A stretch of 64,000 nucleotides of DNA from Roseateles depolymerans (GTDB lineage Bacteria > Pseudomonadota > Gammaproteobacteria > Burkholderiales > Burkholderiaceae_C), in assembly GCA_003241055.1 (NCBI GenBank), contig QFOD01000014.1:60826-124825 (forward strand), read 5' to 3'. The notes beneath the pieces were generated by a model that was not told the origin of the DNA, searched no databases, and saw only the letters and a list, made by a program, of their open reading frames with translations. A program made the position numbers and the translations under genes. The number at the start of each line of letters is the position of its first letter. Position 1 is the first letter of the stretch. This document shows, in pieces, positions 1 through 9,347 of this stretch.

Positions 1-856
1 TGAACGCGATCACCGCCGCGATCAGGAAGCTGGGCCGCCCGAGGATGTGCAGGTCGATGAAGGTGTTCTCGCGGGTCAGGCCACGCCAGGCCCAGCCGTA
101 GATGCCCACCACCGCCAGCACCGCGGCCGTGATGATGAAGGGGCTCTGGAACCAGTCCTTGGAATTGCCCTCCTCCAGCATCGCGGTCAGCGAGCCCAGG
201 CCCACGGCCATCGCGAGGATGCCGGCCCAGTCGACCCGGCGCAGCAGGTCCAGGTGCATGGGCTCGCGCTCGAGGCCCCAGCCCACGCCCAGCATCAGCA
301 GCACGCCGGGCACCCAGTTGATGTAGAAGATGCTGGGCCAGCCGTAGATCTCGGTCAGGTAGCCGCCGATGGTCGGGCCCAGCGTGGGCGCGAGCGTGGC
401 GGTCATGCCGAACAGCGCCAGGCCCACGGGCCGCTTGTTGATGGGCAGCTTGCGGGTGACCAGCGTCATCGCCATCGGGATCATCACGCCGCCGGTGAAG
501 CCCTGGGCGGCCCGGAAGGCGATCATGCTCTCCAGGTTCCAGGCCATGCCGCACAGCGTGCTGAACACCAGGAACAGCGCGACGTTGACGATGAGGTAGC
601 GGCGCGTCGAGAACACGGTGGCCAGGAAGCCGCCCAGCGGGATCACGACGATCTCGGCCACCAGGTAGGCGCTGGAGATCCAGGAACCCTCCTCCTGCGT
701 GGCCGACAGCGCACCCAGGATGTCGCGCAGCGAGGCGTTGGTGATGGCGATGTCCAGCACGGCCATGAAGGCGCCGAGCAGGCTGGCCAGCACCGCGACC
801 CAGGTGCGCAGCGGCACCTTGGAGCCAGGAGGTGGCGGCAGATAGGTGGGACTCAT
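1..856 (-). CDS. emrB: DHA2-family MFS multidrug efflux permease, EmrB-like (partial)
   Basis: Inner-membrane proton-driven drug exporter that would pair with the EmrA-like adaptor encoded just upstream. The visible 285 residues start MSPTYLPPPPGSKVPLRTW and run through several hydrophobic helices. They include the family sequences AVLDIAITNASL, GSWISSAYLVAEI, GGFLATVFSTRRYL and RAAQGFTGGVMIPMAMTL. The reading frame is open to position 1, so the C-terminal part lies outside the window. The ATG at 854-856 lies 7 bp after the emrA stop, which indicates co-transcription. The family assignment is firm, but the substrate cannot be read from the sequence. Confidence 0.9.
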   Translation of the reverse strand, partial: MSPTYLPPPPGSKVPLRTWVAVLASLLGAFMAVLDIAITNASLRDILGALSATQEEGSWISSAYLVAEIVVIPLGGFLATVFSTRRYLIVNVALFLVFSTLCGMAWNLESMIAFRAAQGFTGGVMIPMAMTLVTRKLPINKRPVGLALFGMTATLAPTLGPTIGGYLTEIYGWPSIFYINWVPGVLLMLGVGWGLEREPMHLDLLRRVDWAGILAMAVGLGSLTAMLEEGNSKDWFQSPFIITAAVLAVVGIYGWAWRGLTRENTFIDLHILGRPSFLIAAVIAF

Positions 857-863
857 CGCGGGC

Positions 864-1967
864 TCACTCGGCGACGACGACCTCGACCACCGCCGACAGC
901 CCCGGCACCACGCGGGACGCAGCCTCGCCCAGGCGCTTCAGGCTCTCGGGCTCGAACACCAGCTTGACCGGCACGCGCTGCACGATCTTGGTGAAGTTGC
1001 CGGTGGCGTTGTCGGGCGGCAGCAGCGCGAAGCTCGCGCCCGACGCGGGCGAGAAGCTGTCCACGCGGGCCTCCAGCTCCTGGCCGGGGAAGGCGTCCAG
1101 CTTCACATGCACCTTCTGGCCGGGCTTCATGCGCTCCAGCTGGGTTTCCTTGAAGTTGGCGACGATCCAGGTTTCCTGCTCCACGACGGCGGCGAGCTGC
1201 TGGCCGGGCTGCACCCGCTGGCCCACTTCCACCGTGCGCTTGCCGATGCGGCCGTCGGCCGCGGCGCGCAGCTCCACATAGCCGAGCTGGTTCTGTGCGT
1301 CCTTCAGCTGCGCGACGGCCGCGGCCTTCTGCGCCGAGGCGGACTGCTGTGCGCTGTCGGCCGCGGCCACGGCCTGCTGCGCCGCCGCGAGGCTGGCCTT
1401 GCGGGCGGCCAGGTCGGCACGCGCCACGTCGCGACCGGCCAGGTTGGCGTCCAGTTCCTGCTTGGAGGTGGCGCGCAGCTCGGCGCCGAACAGGCTCTGG
1501 CTGCGCTTGGCATCCAGCTCGGCGCGGGCCAGCACGCTCTCGGCCTGGCTGACCTGGGCCTGCACGCCGGCCACCTGAGCCCTGGCCTGGGCCAGCTGAG
1601 CCGCCGCCGTGGCGATGGCCGCGTCGGACTGCGCAATCTGCGCCTTCAGCCGCTCCACCTGCACCGCGGCATCGGCCGGGTCCAGACGCAGCAGCACATC
1701 GCCGGCCTTGACCAGCGCGTTGTCCTGCATGCGCATCTCGGTGACCACGCCGGCCACGCGGGTGGCCACCGGGTGCAGACGGCCGGCGACGAAGGCGTTG
1801 TCGGTTTCCACCAGATGCTGGCTGCGCCACCACATGCGGCCGCCCAGCACGACACCGGCGGTCAGCAGCAAGGCGCCAACCACCAGCAGCGGCACGGGCG
1901 GGCCACTCTTGGCCGGCGCGGGAGCGGGGTTCTGGGGAGCGTTCATGTCGGGATCCTTGGGGTTCAT
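864..1967 (-). CDS. emrA: Membrane fusion protein of a tripartite efflux pump, EmrA-like
   Basis: Periplasmic adaptor (HlyD family) of 367 residues linking the EmrB-like permease to an outer-membrane channel. It has a short proline-rich cytoplasmic N-terminus and one membrane helix around residues 27-45. Next come the biotinyl-lipoyl half-motif (VETDNAFVAG, then a region ending LLRLDPADA) and a long Ala/Gln-rich helical hairpin at about 80-220. The second lipoyl half (LRAAADGRIGKRTVEVGQRV) and a beta-barrel end follow. The ATG overlaps the pirin stop (ATGA), so translation is probably coupled. A second ATG lies seven codons downstream. Confidence 0.93.
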   Translation of the reverse strand: MNPKDPDMNAPQNPAPAPAKSGPPVPLLVVGALLLTAGVVLGGRMWWRSQHLVETDNAFVAGRLHPVATRVAGVVTEMRMQDNALVKAGDVLLRLDPADAAVQVERLKAQIAQSDAAIATAAAQLAQARAQVAGVQAQVSQAESVLARAELDAKRSQSLFGAELRATSKQELDANLAGRDVARADLAARKASLAAAQQAVAAADSAQQSASAQKAAAVAQLKDAQNQLGYVELRAAADGRIGKRTVEVGQRVQPGQQLAAVVEQETWIVANFKETQLERMKPGQKVHVKLDAFPGQELEARVDSFSPASGASFALLPPDNATGNFTKIVQRVPVKLVFEPESLKRLGEAASRVVPGLSAVVEVVVAE

Positions 1968-2785
1968 TCGGGAGAAGAATTTCTGGGTTGAAGCCGGCCC
2001 ATCGCGCCGGACTGGAATCGTTGCAGCGCCTCGACGACCTGGCCCTCGCTGCTCATCGCAAACGGCCCGTGGCGCACCACCGGCTCGTGCAGCGGCACGC
2101 CGCTGAGGCAGGCCAGGCGCAGCGGCTGGCGCGCGCCCACCTCGAGCGTCTGGCCCGGCGCGACCGCCAGCGCCTGCCCGGCCCGCCAGGCCCGGCCGTC
2201 GGCCGTGCCGCTGCCGCGCAGCGCAATCACCACGCCCTGCCGGTCGGGCGGCAGCTGCACGGTGAAATGCGCCTCGGCATCCAGGTCGACGACGGCTAGG
2301 CCGGTGCTGCCGGCCAGCGGCATGTCGGCCGACCCGCCGAACACCTGCACCCGCCGCCAGCCCGGGCCGGCATCGCGAGGCATGGCCTCGGGCGCCAGCC
2401 AGCCGGCAGCGGGCGCCTGCAGCTTCTGCGCGGCCGGCAGGTTCACCAGCATCAGCAGGCCTTCGGCACCACCCGGGCCGGGCGACGGGAACTCGTCATG
2501 CATGGCCCCGCGGCCTGCGCACAGCCAGTGCAGGCCCCCGGGCGGCAGCTGCCGGGTCTGGCCCAGCGAATGGCGGCACACAAAGCCCTGCGGCGAGTCG
2601 TCGAACAGGTAGGTGACGGTGCTGAGCCCGGCATGCGGATGCGGGCCCAGCGTCGACGCCTTCATGCGGAAGTGCTCGACCATCAGGAAGGGGTCCAGCC
2701 AGGCCTGCGGCTCGCACCAGCGCTCGGCGTGCAGGCCGGCGCAGGCGCGCTGACGCTGTGGGGTGAGCAGACGCGGACTGGACAT
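1964..2785 (-). CDS. Pirin family protein
   Basis: Cupin-fold protein of 273 residues starting MSSPRLLTPQ. The four expected metal ligands of pirins are visible as H49 and H51 (PHPHAGL) and H96 and E98 (MHDEF), so an iron-binding fold is likely. Some bacterial pirins oxidise quercetin and others act as redox sensors; nothing here separates these roles. It is the first gene of a leftward operon with emrA and emrB, overlapping emrA by 4 bp. It is divergent from a LysR gene that probably regulates it. Confidence 0.9.
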   Translation of the reverse strand: MSSPRLLTPQRQRACAGLHAERWCEPQAWLDPFLMVEHFRMKASTLGPHPHAGLSTVTYLFDDSPQGFVCRHSLGQTRQLPPGGLHWLCAGRGAMHDEFPSPGPGGAEGLLMLVNLPAAQKLQAPAAGWLAPEAMPRDAGPGWRRVQVFGGSADMPLAGSTGLAVVDLDAEAHFTVQLPPDRQGVVIALRGSGTADGRAWRAGQALAVAPGQTLEVGARQPLRLACLSGVPLHEPVVRHGPFAMSSEGQVVEALQRFQSGAMGRLQPRNSSPE

Positions 2786-2843
2786 GATGGCCGCGACTGT
2801 AGAGAGTTCCAATTTCGGCGAATAGACGCAAAAATCAAACGAC

Positions 2844-2858
2844 TCGTTCCAGAAACGA
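2844..2858. promoter_or_regulatory. Candidate LysR-type operator between pirin and the regulator gene
   Basis: A perfect dyad TCGTT-N5-AACGA lies in the 94-bp gap between the divergent pirin and LysR genes, 22 bp before the LysR start. LysR proteins usually bind short interrupted dyads in the gap shared with a divergent target. The assignment is by position and symmetry only. Confidence 0.4.
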
Positions 2859-2879
2859 AACGAAACACGACGAGACATC

Positions 2880-3821
2880 ATGAAAGTCGACGACCTGCTG
2901 CTGCTGGCCCAGGTGATGCGCGCCGGATCGCTGTCCGCGGCAGCACGACAGCTGGACCTGCCCAAGGCCACGCTGAGCCGGCGCCTGACCGCGCTGGAAA
3001 CCAGCGTGGGCGCGCGCCTGTTCGTGCCCGGCGCCAGCCGCCTCACGCTGACCGAACTGGGCGAACAGCTGGCCGAACGCGCGGCGCGGCATCACGAGGA
3101 CATCAATGACACGCTGCAATGGCTGGCCTCGCGCGAGGACACGCCGCGCGGCCAGCTGCGGCTGTCGGTGCCGGCGGAATTCGCCGCGATGGTGATGGCG
3201 CAGAGCCTGGCGCGCTTTGTGGAACGCTACCCTCAGGTGGAGCTGGTGCTGGACACCACGCCGCGCCGCATCGACCTGTTCAACGAGGCCTACGACCTGG
3301 CCATCCGCATCGGCCCGGTCAACGAGCCGGACCTCATCGCGCGGCCCTTCATGGTGCTGGAGCGCGGGCTCTATGCCAGCCCCATCTACCTGCAGACCCA
3401 TGGCAGCCCGGAGACCCCGCAAGACCTGGAACAGCACCAGTTCGTCGTGATGTCCCAGGTGCGGGACACGCAATGGAGCCTCATCAACGGGCGCCGGCAG
3501 AGCAGCCTGCGCATGCGCGGTGCGCTGGAGTGCAACTCCATCGGCCTGAACCTGGCGCTGGTGCGCGCGGGCGGCGGCATCGGCGCCTTTCCGGGTGGCA
3601 TGGTGGCCGGCGACGTGGATGCCGGCACGCTGAGCCCGGTGCTGCCGGACTGGGCCTTCGAGCCCCTGCCCGTGACGCTGCTGACGGCCAGCCGGCGCCT
3701 GATGCCGGCCAAGACCCGCGCCTTCATCGACCACCTGTTCGAGACCGTGCCCGAATGGGCCCGGGTGGGCGCAATCAACCGGCCAGCAACTGGCGCAGGC
3801 CGTCCTCGTCCAGCACCGTGA
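2880..3821 (+). CDS. LysR family transcriptional regulator
   Basis: Regulator of 313 residues. The winged helix-turn-helix is at residues 1-60 (AGSLSAAARQLDLPKATLSRRL), followed by a periplasmic-binding-protein-like effector domain (RGQLRLSVPAEF onwards). The start is the ATG at 2880, right after the divergent gap. The last 47 bp overlap the 3' end of the convergent ligA gene. By orientation the likely target is the pirin-emrAB operon and its own promoter; the inducer is unknown. Confidence 0.93.
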   Translation: MKVDDLLLLAQVMRAGSLSAAARQLDLPKATLSRRLTALETSVGARLFVPGASRLTLTELGEQLAERAARHHEDINDTLQWLASREDTPRGQLRLSVPAEFAAMVMAQSLARFVERYPQVELVLDTTPRRIDLFNEAYDLAIRIGPVNEPDLIARPFMVLERGLYASPIYLQTHGSPETPQDLEQHQFVVMSQVRDTQWSLINGRRQSSLRMRGALECNSIGLNLALVRAGGGIGAFPGGMVAGDVDAGTLSPVLPDWAFEPLPVTLLTASRRLMPAKTRAFIDHLFETVPEWARVGAINRPATGAGRPRPAP

Positions 3822-5811
3822 CGCCCAGCTCGCGGGCCTTGTCCAGCTTGCTGCCGGCCTCCTCGCCCGCGACCACATAGCTGGTTTTCTTGGAGACCGA
3901 GCCACTGACCTTGCCGCCCGCGGCCTCGATCAGCTCCTTGGCCTGATCCCGGCTCAGCGTGGGCAGCGTGCCGGTCAGCACCAGGGTCTTGCCCAGCAGC
4001 GGGCGCGGGCTGTCGTCCGCCAGGCCCACGCTCTCCTGCGGCTGCACGCCGGCCGCCAGCAGCTGCTCCACCACCTCGCGGTTGTGCGGCTGCGCGAAGA
4101 AGCCATGGATGCTGGCCGCCACGATGGGCCCCACGTCCGGCACCTCCAGCAGCTGCTCCACGCTGGCGTTCATCAGCGCCTCCAGCGTGCCGAAGTGGCG
4201 GGCCAGGTCTTTCGCGGTGGTCTCGCCCACCTGGCGTATGCCCAGCGCAAAGAGGAAGCGGCCCAGCGGCGGCTTCTTGCTCTTCTCCAGCGCATCGACG
4301 ATGTTCTGCGCGCTCTTCTCGGCCATGCGGTCCAGCGCCGCCAGTTTGGCCACGCCCAGTTTGTAGAGGCCGGGCAGGCTCAGCACGATGCCGGCGTCCA
4401 CCAGCTGCTCCACCAGCTTGTCGCCCAGGCCCTCGATGTCCATCGCGCGGCGGCCGGCAAAGTGCAGCAGCGCCTGCTTGCGCTGCGCCGGGCAGAAGAT
4501 GCCACCCATGCAGCGGTATTCGATGCCGCCGCGTTCGCGCTCCACCGCGCTGCCGCAGACCGGGCAGGCGTCGGGCATGTGGAAGTTGGGCACGTAAGTC
4601 GGGCGATCACCGGGCACCCGACCTACGACCTCGGGGATGACATCGCCAGCGCGGCGGACGATCACGCGGTCGCCCACGCGCACGCCCTTGCGGCGCATCT
4701 CGAACACGTTGTGCAGCGTCGCGTTGGACACCGTGGTGCCGCCGACGAACACGGGGTCAAGTCGTGCCACCGGGGTCAGCTTGCCGGTGCGGCCCACCTG
4801 CACGTCGATGGCCAGCAGCGTGGTGACCTGCTCCTGCGCCGGGAACTTGTGGGCCACGGCCCAGCGCGGCTCGCGGGTCTTGAAGCCCAGCTGGGCCTGC
4901 AGCGCGCGCGAGTTGACCTTGTAGACGATGCCGTCGATGTCAAAGGGCAGCGCATCCCGCTTCTGTGCCATCGCCTGGTGGAACTGCACCAGGCCACCGG
5001 GCCCATGCACCACCACGCGGTCGTCATTCACCGGCATGCCAAACGCCGCCAGCGCATCCAGCAGGCCGGCGTGCGTGGCCGGCAGCTCCCAGCCCTGCAC
5101 ATCGCCCACGCCATAGGCATAGAAGGACAGCGGCCGCTCCCGCACCAGCGCCGGGTCCAGCTGGCGGATCGCGCCGGCCGCGGTGTTGCGCGGGTTCACG
5201 AAGGTCTTGTCGCCCTTGGCACGCTGGCGCTCGTTGAGGCGCTCGAAGTCGTCGCGCCGCATATAGACCTCGCCGCGCACCTCCAGCACCGCTGGCGGGA
5301 CGTCACCGCGAAGGCGCAGCGGGATCTGGCCTATGGTGCGCACGTTCTGCGTGACGTCCTCGCCGGTCTCGCCGTCGCCGCGCGTGGCCGCCTGCACCAG
5401 CACGCCCTGCTCGTAGCGCAGGCTCATGGCCAGGCCGTCGAACTTCAGCTCTGCGGCGTACTCCACCGGCGGATCCTGCTCGCCCAGGCCCAGCTCGCGG
5501 CGCACCCGCGCGTCGAAGGCGATGGCCCCGCCCTCGCTGACGTCCGTCTCGGTGGTGATGGACAGCATGGGCACCACATGGCGCACCGGCGTGAGCCCGT
5601 CCAGCACCGCGCCGATCACCCGCTGCGTGGGCGAATCGGCGGTCAGCAGCTCGGGGTGGGCCGCCTCCAGCGCCTGCAGCTCCTGGAACAGCTTGTCGTA
5701 CTCGGCATCCGGCAGCTCGGGGGCGTCCAGCACGTAGTACAGGTGGGCGTGGTGGTGCAGCTGCGCACGCAGCTCGGCGGCTCGTCGGGCCAAGGTCTCG
5801 GACACGGTCAT
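3775..5811 (-). CDS. ligA: NAD-dependent DNA ligase LigA
   Basis: Seals nicks in replication and repair using NAD+. The 678-residue length is normal for LigA. Domain order is complete: Ia/adenylation domain with the nucleotidyl Lys at about 123 (ELKFDG), OB fold, four-Cys zinc finger (CPVC near the middle with a second Cys pair ending FCPAQ), HhH repeats (RQVGETTAKDLARHF) and a C-terminal BRCT domain (LLGKTLVLTGTLP). The start MTVSETLARR was chosen because the upstream open frame has no ligase homology and runs into the divergent gene. It is convergent with the LysR gene. Confidence 0.98.
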   Translation of the reverse strand: MTVSETLARRAAELRAQLHHHAHLYYVLDAPELPDAEYDKLFQELQALEAAHPELLTADSPTQRVIGAVLDGLTPVRHVVPMLSITTETDVSEGGAIAFDARVRRELGLGEQDPPVEYAAELKFDGLAMSLRYEQGVLVQAATRGDGETGEDVTQNVRTIGQIPLRLRGDVPPAVLEVRGEVYMRRDDFERLNERQRAKGDKTFVNPRNTAAGAIRQLDPALVRERPLSFYAYGVGDVQGWELPATHAGLLDALAAFGMPVNDDRVVVHGPGGLVQFHQAMAQKRDALPFDIDGIVYKVNSRALQAQLGFKTREPRWAVAHKFPAQEQVTTLLAIDVQVGRTGKLTPVARLDPVFVGGTTVSNATLHNVFEMRRKGVRVGDRVIVRRAGDVIPEVVGRVPGDRPTYVPNFHMPDACPVCGSAVERERGGIEYRCMGGIFCPAQRKQALLHFAGRRAMDIEGLGDKLVEQLVDAGIVLSLPGLYKLGVAKLAALDRMAEKSAQNIVDALEKSKKPPLGRFLFALGIRQVGETTAKDLARHFGTLEALMNASVEQLLEVPDVGPIVAASIHGFFAQPHNREVVEQLLAAGVQPQESVGLADDSPRPLLGKTLVLTGTLPTLSRDQAKELIEAAGGKVSGSVSKKTSYVVAGEEAGSKLDKARELGVTVLDEDGLRQLLAG

Positions 5812-5856
5812 GGGGAGATTGTCGCGTCCGGCCGGCCGCCGCCGGACAATGACCCC

Positions 5857-6375
5857 ATGAGCTCCCCGCTGCTGCATGCCGGCCCGGCCGTCGGCTTCGA
5901 CACCCCCTTCGAGATGCTGGACGCCTGCCACGAGCGGGTGCGGCGCACGCTGGACCTGCTGCAGCGCTTGCAGGCCCATGTGGCCCGCCACGGCGCCGAC
6001 GAGCAGGCGCGCAGCGCGGCGGGCGACGTGCTGCGCTATTTCGACATCGCCGCGCCGTTGCACCACCAGGACGAAGAGCTGCACGTGCTGCCCCGGCTGC
6101 GCGCGCAGGGCCTGGGCGAACTGGCCGATCAGCTGCAGGCCGACCATGACGCGTTGCGCCAGCGGTGGCAGGTCTTGCGCGAGCCGCTGCGGGCGCTGCA
6201 GGACGGCCAGCAGCCCGGGGGGTTGGCAGGGGCCGATTGCGAGGGCCTGGCGCAGCACTACGCGCGTCACATGGTGCTGGAGGACGGCACGGCCTTTGCC
6301 GCCGCCCGACAGGGGCTGGATTCGCCCGCGCTGGCCGCGATGGGTGCGGAGATGGCGGCGCGCCGCCGCGGCTGA
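5857..6375 (+). CDS. Hemerythrin-like HHE domain protein
   Basis: Cytosolic four-helix-bundle protein of 172 residues. Candidate di-iron ligands are spread as expected: CHERV near 27, LHHQDEELHVLPRL near 67-80, DHDALRQRW near 100 and HYARHMVLEDG near 138-148. The family binds O2 or protects against nitrosative or oxidative stress; the exact role here is open. The gene is divergent from ligA with a 45-bp gap. The following CNNM/CBS gene converges on its 3' end. Confidence 0.85.
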   Translation: MSSPLLHAGPAVGFDTPFEMLDACHERVRRTLDLLQRLQAHVARHGADEQARSAAGDVLRYFDIAAPLHHQDEELHVLPRLRAQGLGELADQLQADHDALRQRWQVLREPLRALQDGQQPGGLAGADCEGLAQHYARHMVLEDGTAFAAARQGLDSPALAAMGAEMAARRRG

Positions 6376-6382
6376 GGGCTAC

Positions 6383-7681
6383 TCAGCCCGCCGGTGGGGC
6401 GGGCGGAACCGGCGTGATCATCACCTGGTCGACCCGGTGGCTGTCCACGTCCACCACCTCGAAGCGCCAGCCGCCCCATTCCAGGCAGTCGGTGCGACGC
6501 GGAATGCGCCGCAGCATCACCATCAGGAAACCGGCGAGCGTGTCGTACTGGCCCGAGTAGGGCCAGTGCTCCACCTCCAGCGCCCGGGCCACATCCGGGA
6601 TGGGCGTGACGCCATCGGCCAGGAAGGAGCCGTCATCGCGGCGCACGATCTGCTCCTCGTAGTGCGGCGCCACCAGGCTGCCCATCACGGTGCTCATCAG
6701 GTCGTTGAGCGTGATGACGCCCACCACCAGGCTGTATTCGTTGACGATGACGGCAAAGTCCTCGTGCGCCTCGCGGAACTGGGTCAGCACCTCGGACAGC
6801 GTCAGCCGGTCCGGCACGATCAGCACCTTCTTCACCAAGCCCTCGCCACGCAGGTCCAGCGGCTGGCTGCGCAGCACGCGCTGGAACAGGTCGGTGGCAT
6901 CCACGTAGCCGACGATGCGGTCGATGTCCCCGTCGCAGACCAGGTAGGTGGAATGCGGCTCCTCGACGATGCGGTTGCGCAGCAGCACCTCGTCGTCCTC
7001 CAGCGAGAAGAACACGATGCGGTCGCGCGGCGTCATCACGGTTTCCACCGTGCGCGTCTCCAGCTCGAACACGTTCGCGATGACCTGCTGTTCGGCATCC
7101 GCCACCACGCCGGCCAGCGCGCCAGCCTCGGTGAGCGCGAGGATGTCCAGGTGGCTGATGGTGTTGTCGCGCACCGCCGGCCGGCCCAGCAGCCGGATCA
7201 GCCCCTCGGTGAGGGTGCTGAAGGTCCAGGAGAGCGGGCGCAGCAGCGCCATCAGCTTGCTCATGGGGCCGATGACCACCAGCGCCAGCCGCTCGGGCTC
7301 GTTGAGGCTCAGGCGCTTGGGCAGCAGGTCGGCCAGCACGATGAACAGCGTGGTCACGCAGGTGAACGACAGCCCGAAGCCCACCGACTCGGCCTGCTCC
7401 GCACCCAGCCAGGGCTGGACCAGGCCGGCGAAATGCGGGCTCAACGCGCCCTCGCCCACCACACCGGCCAGGATGGCCAGCGTGTTCACGCCGATCTGCA
7501 CGACGGTGAAGTAATGCCCGGGCGCGTCCTGCACCGCAAGCACGCGGCGCGCGCGCAGGTCACCGCCATCGGCCAGTTGTTGCAGCTTGAGACGGCGCGC
7601 CGAGGCCAGCGACAGCTCGGCCACCGAGAAGAAGGCGCTGGCGCAGATGAGCAGGCCAATCAACAGCAGGGTGGTCGTCAT
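6383..7681 (-). CDS. CNNM/CBS domain membrane protein (HlyC/CorC family)
   Basis: Inner-membrane protein of 432 residues. An N-terminal DUF21/CNNM domain with three to four helices spans about 1-190 and starts TTTLLLIGLLICASAFFS. A CBS pair follows (MTPRDRIVFFSLED and the region FAVIVNEYSLVVGVITLNDLM), then a C-terminal CorC/HlyC domain (FLADGVTPIPDV, then FEVVDVDSHRVDQV). The family handles Mg2+/Co2+ or polyamine export; the substrate cannot be decided here. The older 'hemolysin' name is not supported. Confidence 0.92.
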   Translation of the reverse strand: MTTTLLLIGLLICASAFFSVAELSLASARRLKLQQLADGGDLRARRVLAVQDAPGHYFTVVQIGVNTLAILAGVVGEGALSPHFAGLVQPWLGAEQAESVGFGLSFTCVTTLFIVLADLLPKRLSLNEPERLALVVIGPMSKLMALLRPLSWTFSTLTEGLIRLLGRPAVRDNTISHLDILALTEAGALAGVVADAEQQVIANVFELETRTVETVMTPRDRIVFFSLEDDEVLLRNRIVEEPHSTYLVCDGDIDRIVGYVDATDLFQRVLRSQPLDLRGEGLVKKVLIVPDRLTLSEVLTQFREAHEDFAVIVNEYSLVVGVITLNDLMSTVMGSLVAPHYEEQIVRRDDGSFLADGVTPIPDVARALEVEHWPYSGQYDTLAGFLMVMLRRIPRRTDCLEWGGWRFEVVDVDSHRVDQVMITPVPPAPPAG

Positions 7682-7772
7682 ACAAACAGTCTAGCCGCAG
7701 GGCCTGCGGCCCTATCGCCTGGTGCCGGGCTTTGCTACTGTCGAACGCCATGGCAGGCGCAGGAGACATGCG

Positions 7773-9344
7773 ATGAAGCTGGCTGATTTGCGGGTGGGTT
7801 CGCGGATGGCGCTGGGATTCGGTGTGCTGCTGCTCCTGATGCTGGCGATGGGCGTGGACGCGGCACTGCAGGTGCGTCGGGTGCACGGCAACGTCGTCGA
7901 GCTGGCCACCAACTGGCTGCCCAGTACCCAGCAGCTCGCAGGCATCAACGAGGCGCTCAACCAGATGCGCCGCTCCGAACTGCAGATGCTGCTGGGCGGC
8001 GATGCCACGGCCCTCTCCGACGAAAGCGCACGCCTCGACAAGCAATGGCAACTGCTGCCACCGCTGCTCAAGGCCTACGAGCAGAACCTCGGCCCGGGCG
8101 AGGAGACTCGCCAGTTTCAGGCGCTGACTGCGGCCGTGTCCGCCTACCAGGCCACCCAGCCCGAGCTGATACGAATGATCCGCGAGGGCCGGCTGGAGCA
8201 CGCCCGGGTGCTGCTGCGCGGCAGCTCGCGGACCGCATTCCGGGGCACAACTGACGCCATCGCCCAGCTTGTCAGGATCAACGACGGCGGTGCGGCTCGC
8301 GCCCACTCGGAGGCCGAGGCAGGCTACCAGTCGGTGCTCACCGGCATCGCACTCCTGGTGGGCATCGCACTGGCGCTGGGCTGCGCGGTGGCCTGGGGGC
8401 TGACCCGCTCGTTGACCCAGCCGCTGCGCATCGCCACCGAAACGGCTGATCGCATCGCCACCGGCGACCTCACGCTGACCGTGCAATCCCAGCGTGGCGA
8501 CGAGCTGGGCGACCTGCTGCGCTGCCTGGCCCGCATGCAGCAGGCACTGATCGCGTCCATGGCGGTGGTGCAACAGAGTGCGGAGCACATCGCCGAAGCC
8601 AGCCAGGAGGTGTCGGCCGGCAGCAGCAACCTGTCGATGCGCACCGAACAGGCCGCATCCAGCCTGGAGCAGACCTCCGCGGCGATGCAACAGGTCACCG
8701 AGACCGTCAGGCAGGGCACCGCATCCAGCCATGAGGCCAGCCGGCTCGCTGCATCCGCCTCACAGGTGGCCGCCCAGGGGGGCGATGTGATGCTGCAGGT
8801 GGTGCGCTCCATGGAAGGTATCCAGCAGTCCTCGCAGAAGATCCAGGACATCATCGGCGTCATCGACGCCATCGCCTTCCAGACCAACATCCTCGCGCTG
8901 AATGCCGCGGTCGAGGCCGCGCGTGCAGGAGAGCAAGGCCGCGGCTTCGCTGTGGTCGCGGGCGAGGTGCGCAGCCTCGCCCAGCGTTGCGCCGGCGCCG
9001 CCCGGGAGGTCAAGACGCTGATCTCCGGCTCCGTGGAGCAGGTCGACGCGGGATCACGCCAGGTGACCGACGCAGGCACGACCATGAGCCAGGTCGTCGG
9101 CGCGGTCAGCCAGGTCAGCGCGCTGATCGCGTCCATCGCCGAGTCCGCCCAGCATCAGTCGCGCAGCCTGGCCGAAGTGGGCACGGCCGTCGCCCAGCTC
9201 GACACCATGACGCAGCAGAACGCGGCGCTGGTGGAAGAGTCTGCTGCCGCCGCCGAGTCGCTGCGCGAGCAGGCCACACGGCTGACCGAGGTCGTGGCCC
9301 GATTCAGACTGCCGGCCAGCGCGCCAGCAACCGCCGGCTTCTGA
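7773..9344 (+). CDS. Methyl-accepting chemotaxis protein
   Basis: Chemoreceptor of 523 residues. TM1 is at about 10-30 and a four-helix-bundle periplasmic sensor at 35-185. TM2 is at about 187-208, followed by HAMP and a cytoplasmic signalling rod. The kinase-control tip is intact (AFQTNILALNAAVEAARAGE, then GRGFAVVAGEVRSLAQR). The ATG at 7773 is preceded by AGGAGA at 7761, better than the upstream in-frame start. No C-terminal CheR tethering pentapeptide is visible. The ligand is unknown. It converges on zipA with a 3-bp gap. Confidence 0.95.
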   Translation: MKLADLRVGSRMALGFGVLLLLMLAMGVDAALQVRRVHGNVVELATNWLPSTQQLAGINEALNQMRRSELQMLLGGDATALSDESARLDKQWQLLPPLLKAYEQNLGPGEETRQFQALTAAVSAYQATQPELIRMIREGRLEHARVLLRGSSRTAFRGTTDAIAQLVRINDGGAARAHSEAEAGYQSVLTGIALLVGIALALGCAVAWGLTRSLTQPLRIATETADRIATGDLTLTVQSQRGDELGDLLRCLARMQQALIASMAVVQQSAEHIAEASQEVSAGSSNLSMRTEQAASSLEQTSAAMQQVTETVRQGTASSHEASRLAASASQVAAQGGDVMLQVVRSMEGIQQSSQKIQDIIGVIDAIAFQTNILALNAAVEAARAGEQGRGFAVVAGEVRSLAQRCAGAAREVKTLISGSVEQVDAGSRQVTDAGTTMSQVVGAVSQVSALIASIAESAQHQSRSLAEVGTAVAQLDTMTQQNAALVEESAAAAESLREQATRLTEVVARFRLPASAPATAGF

Positions 9345-9347
9345 GCC

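Noticed and set aside
4084..6375. Long rightward frame opposite ligA joined to the hemerythrin gene
   Set aside because: Only the part from the ATG at 5857 has homology; the rest is antisense to ligA.
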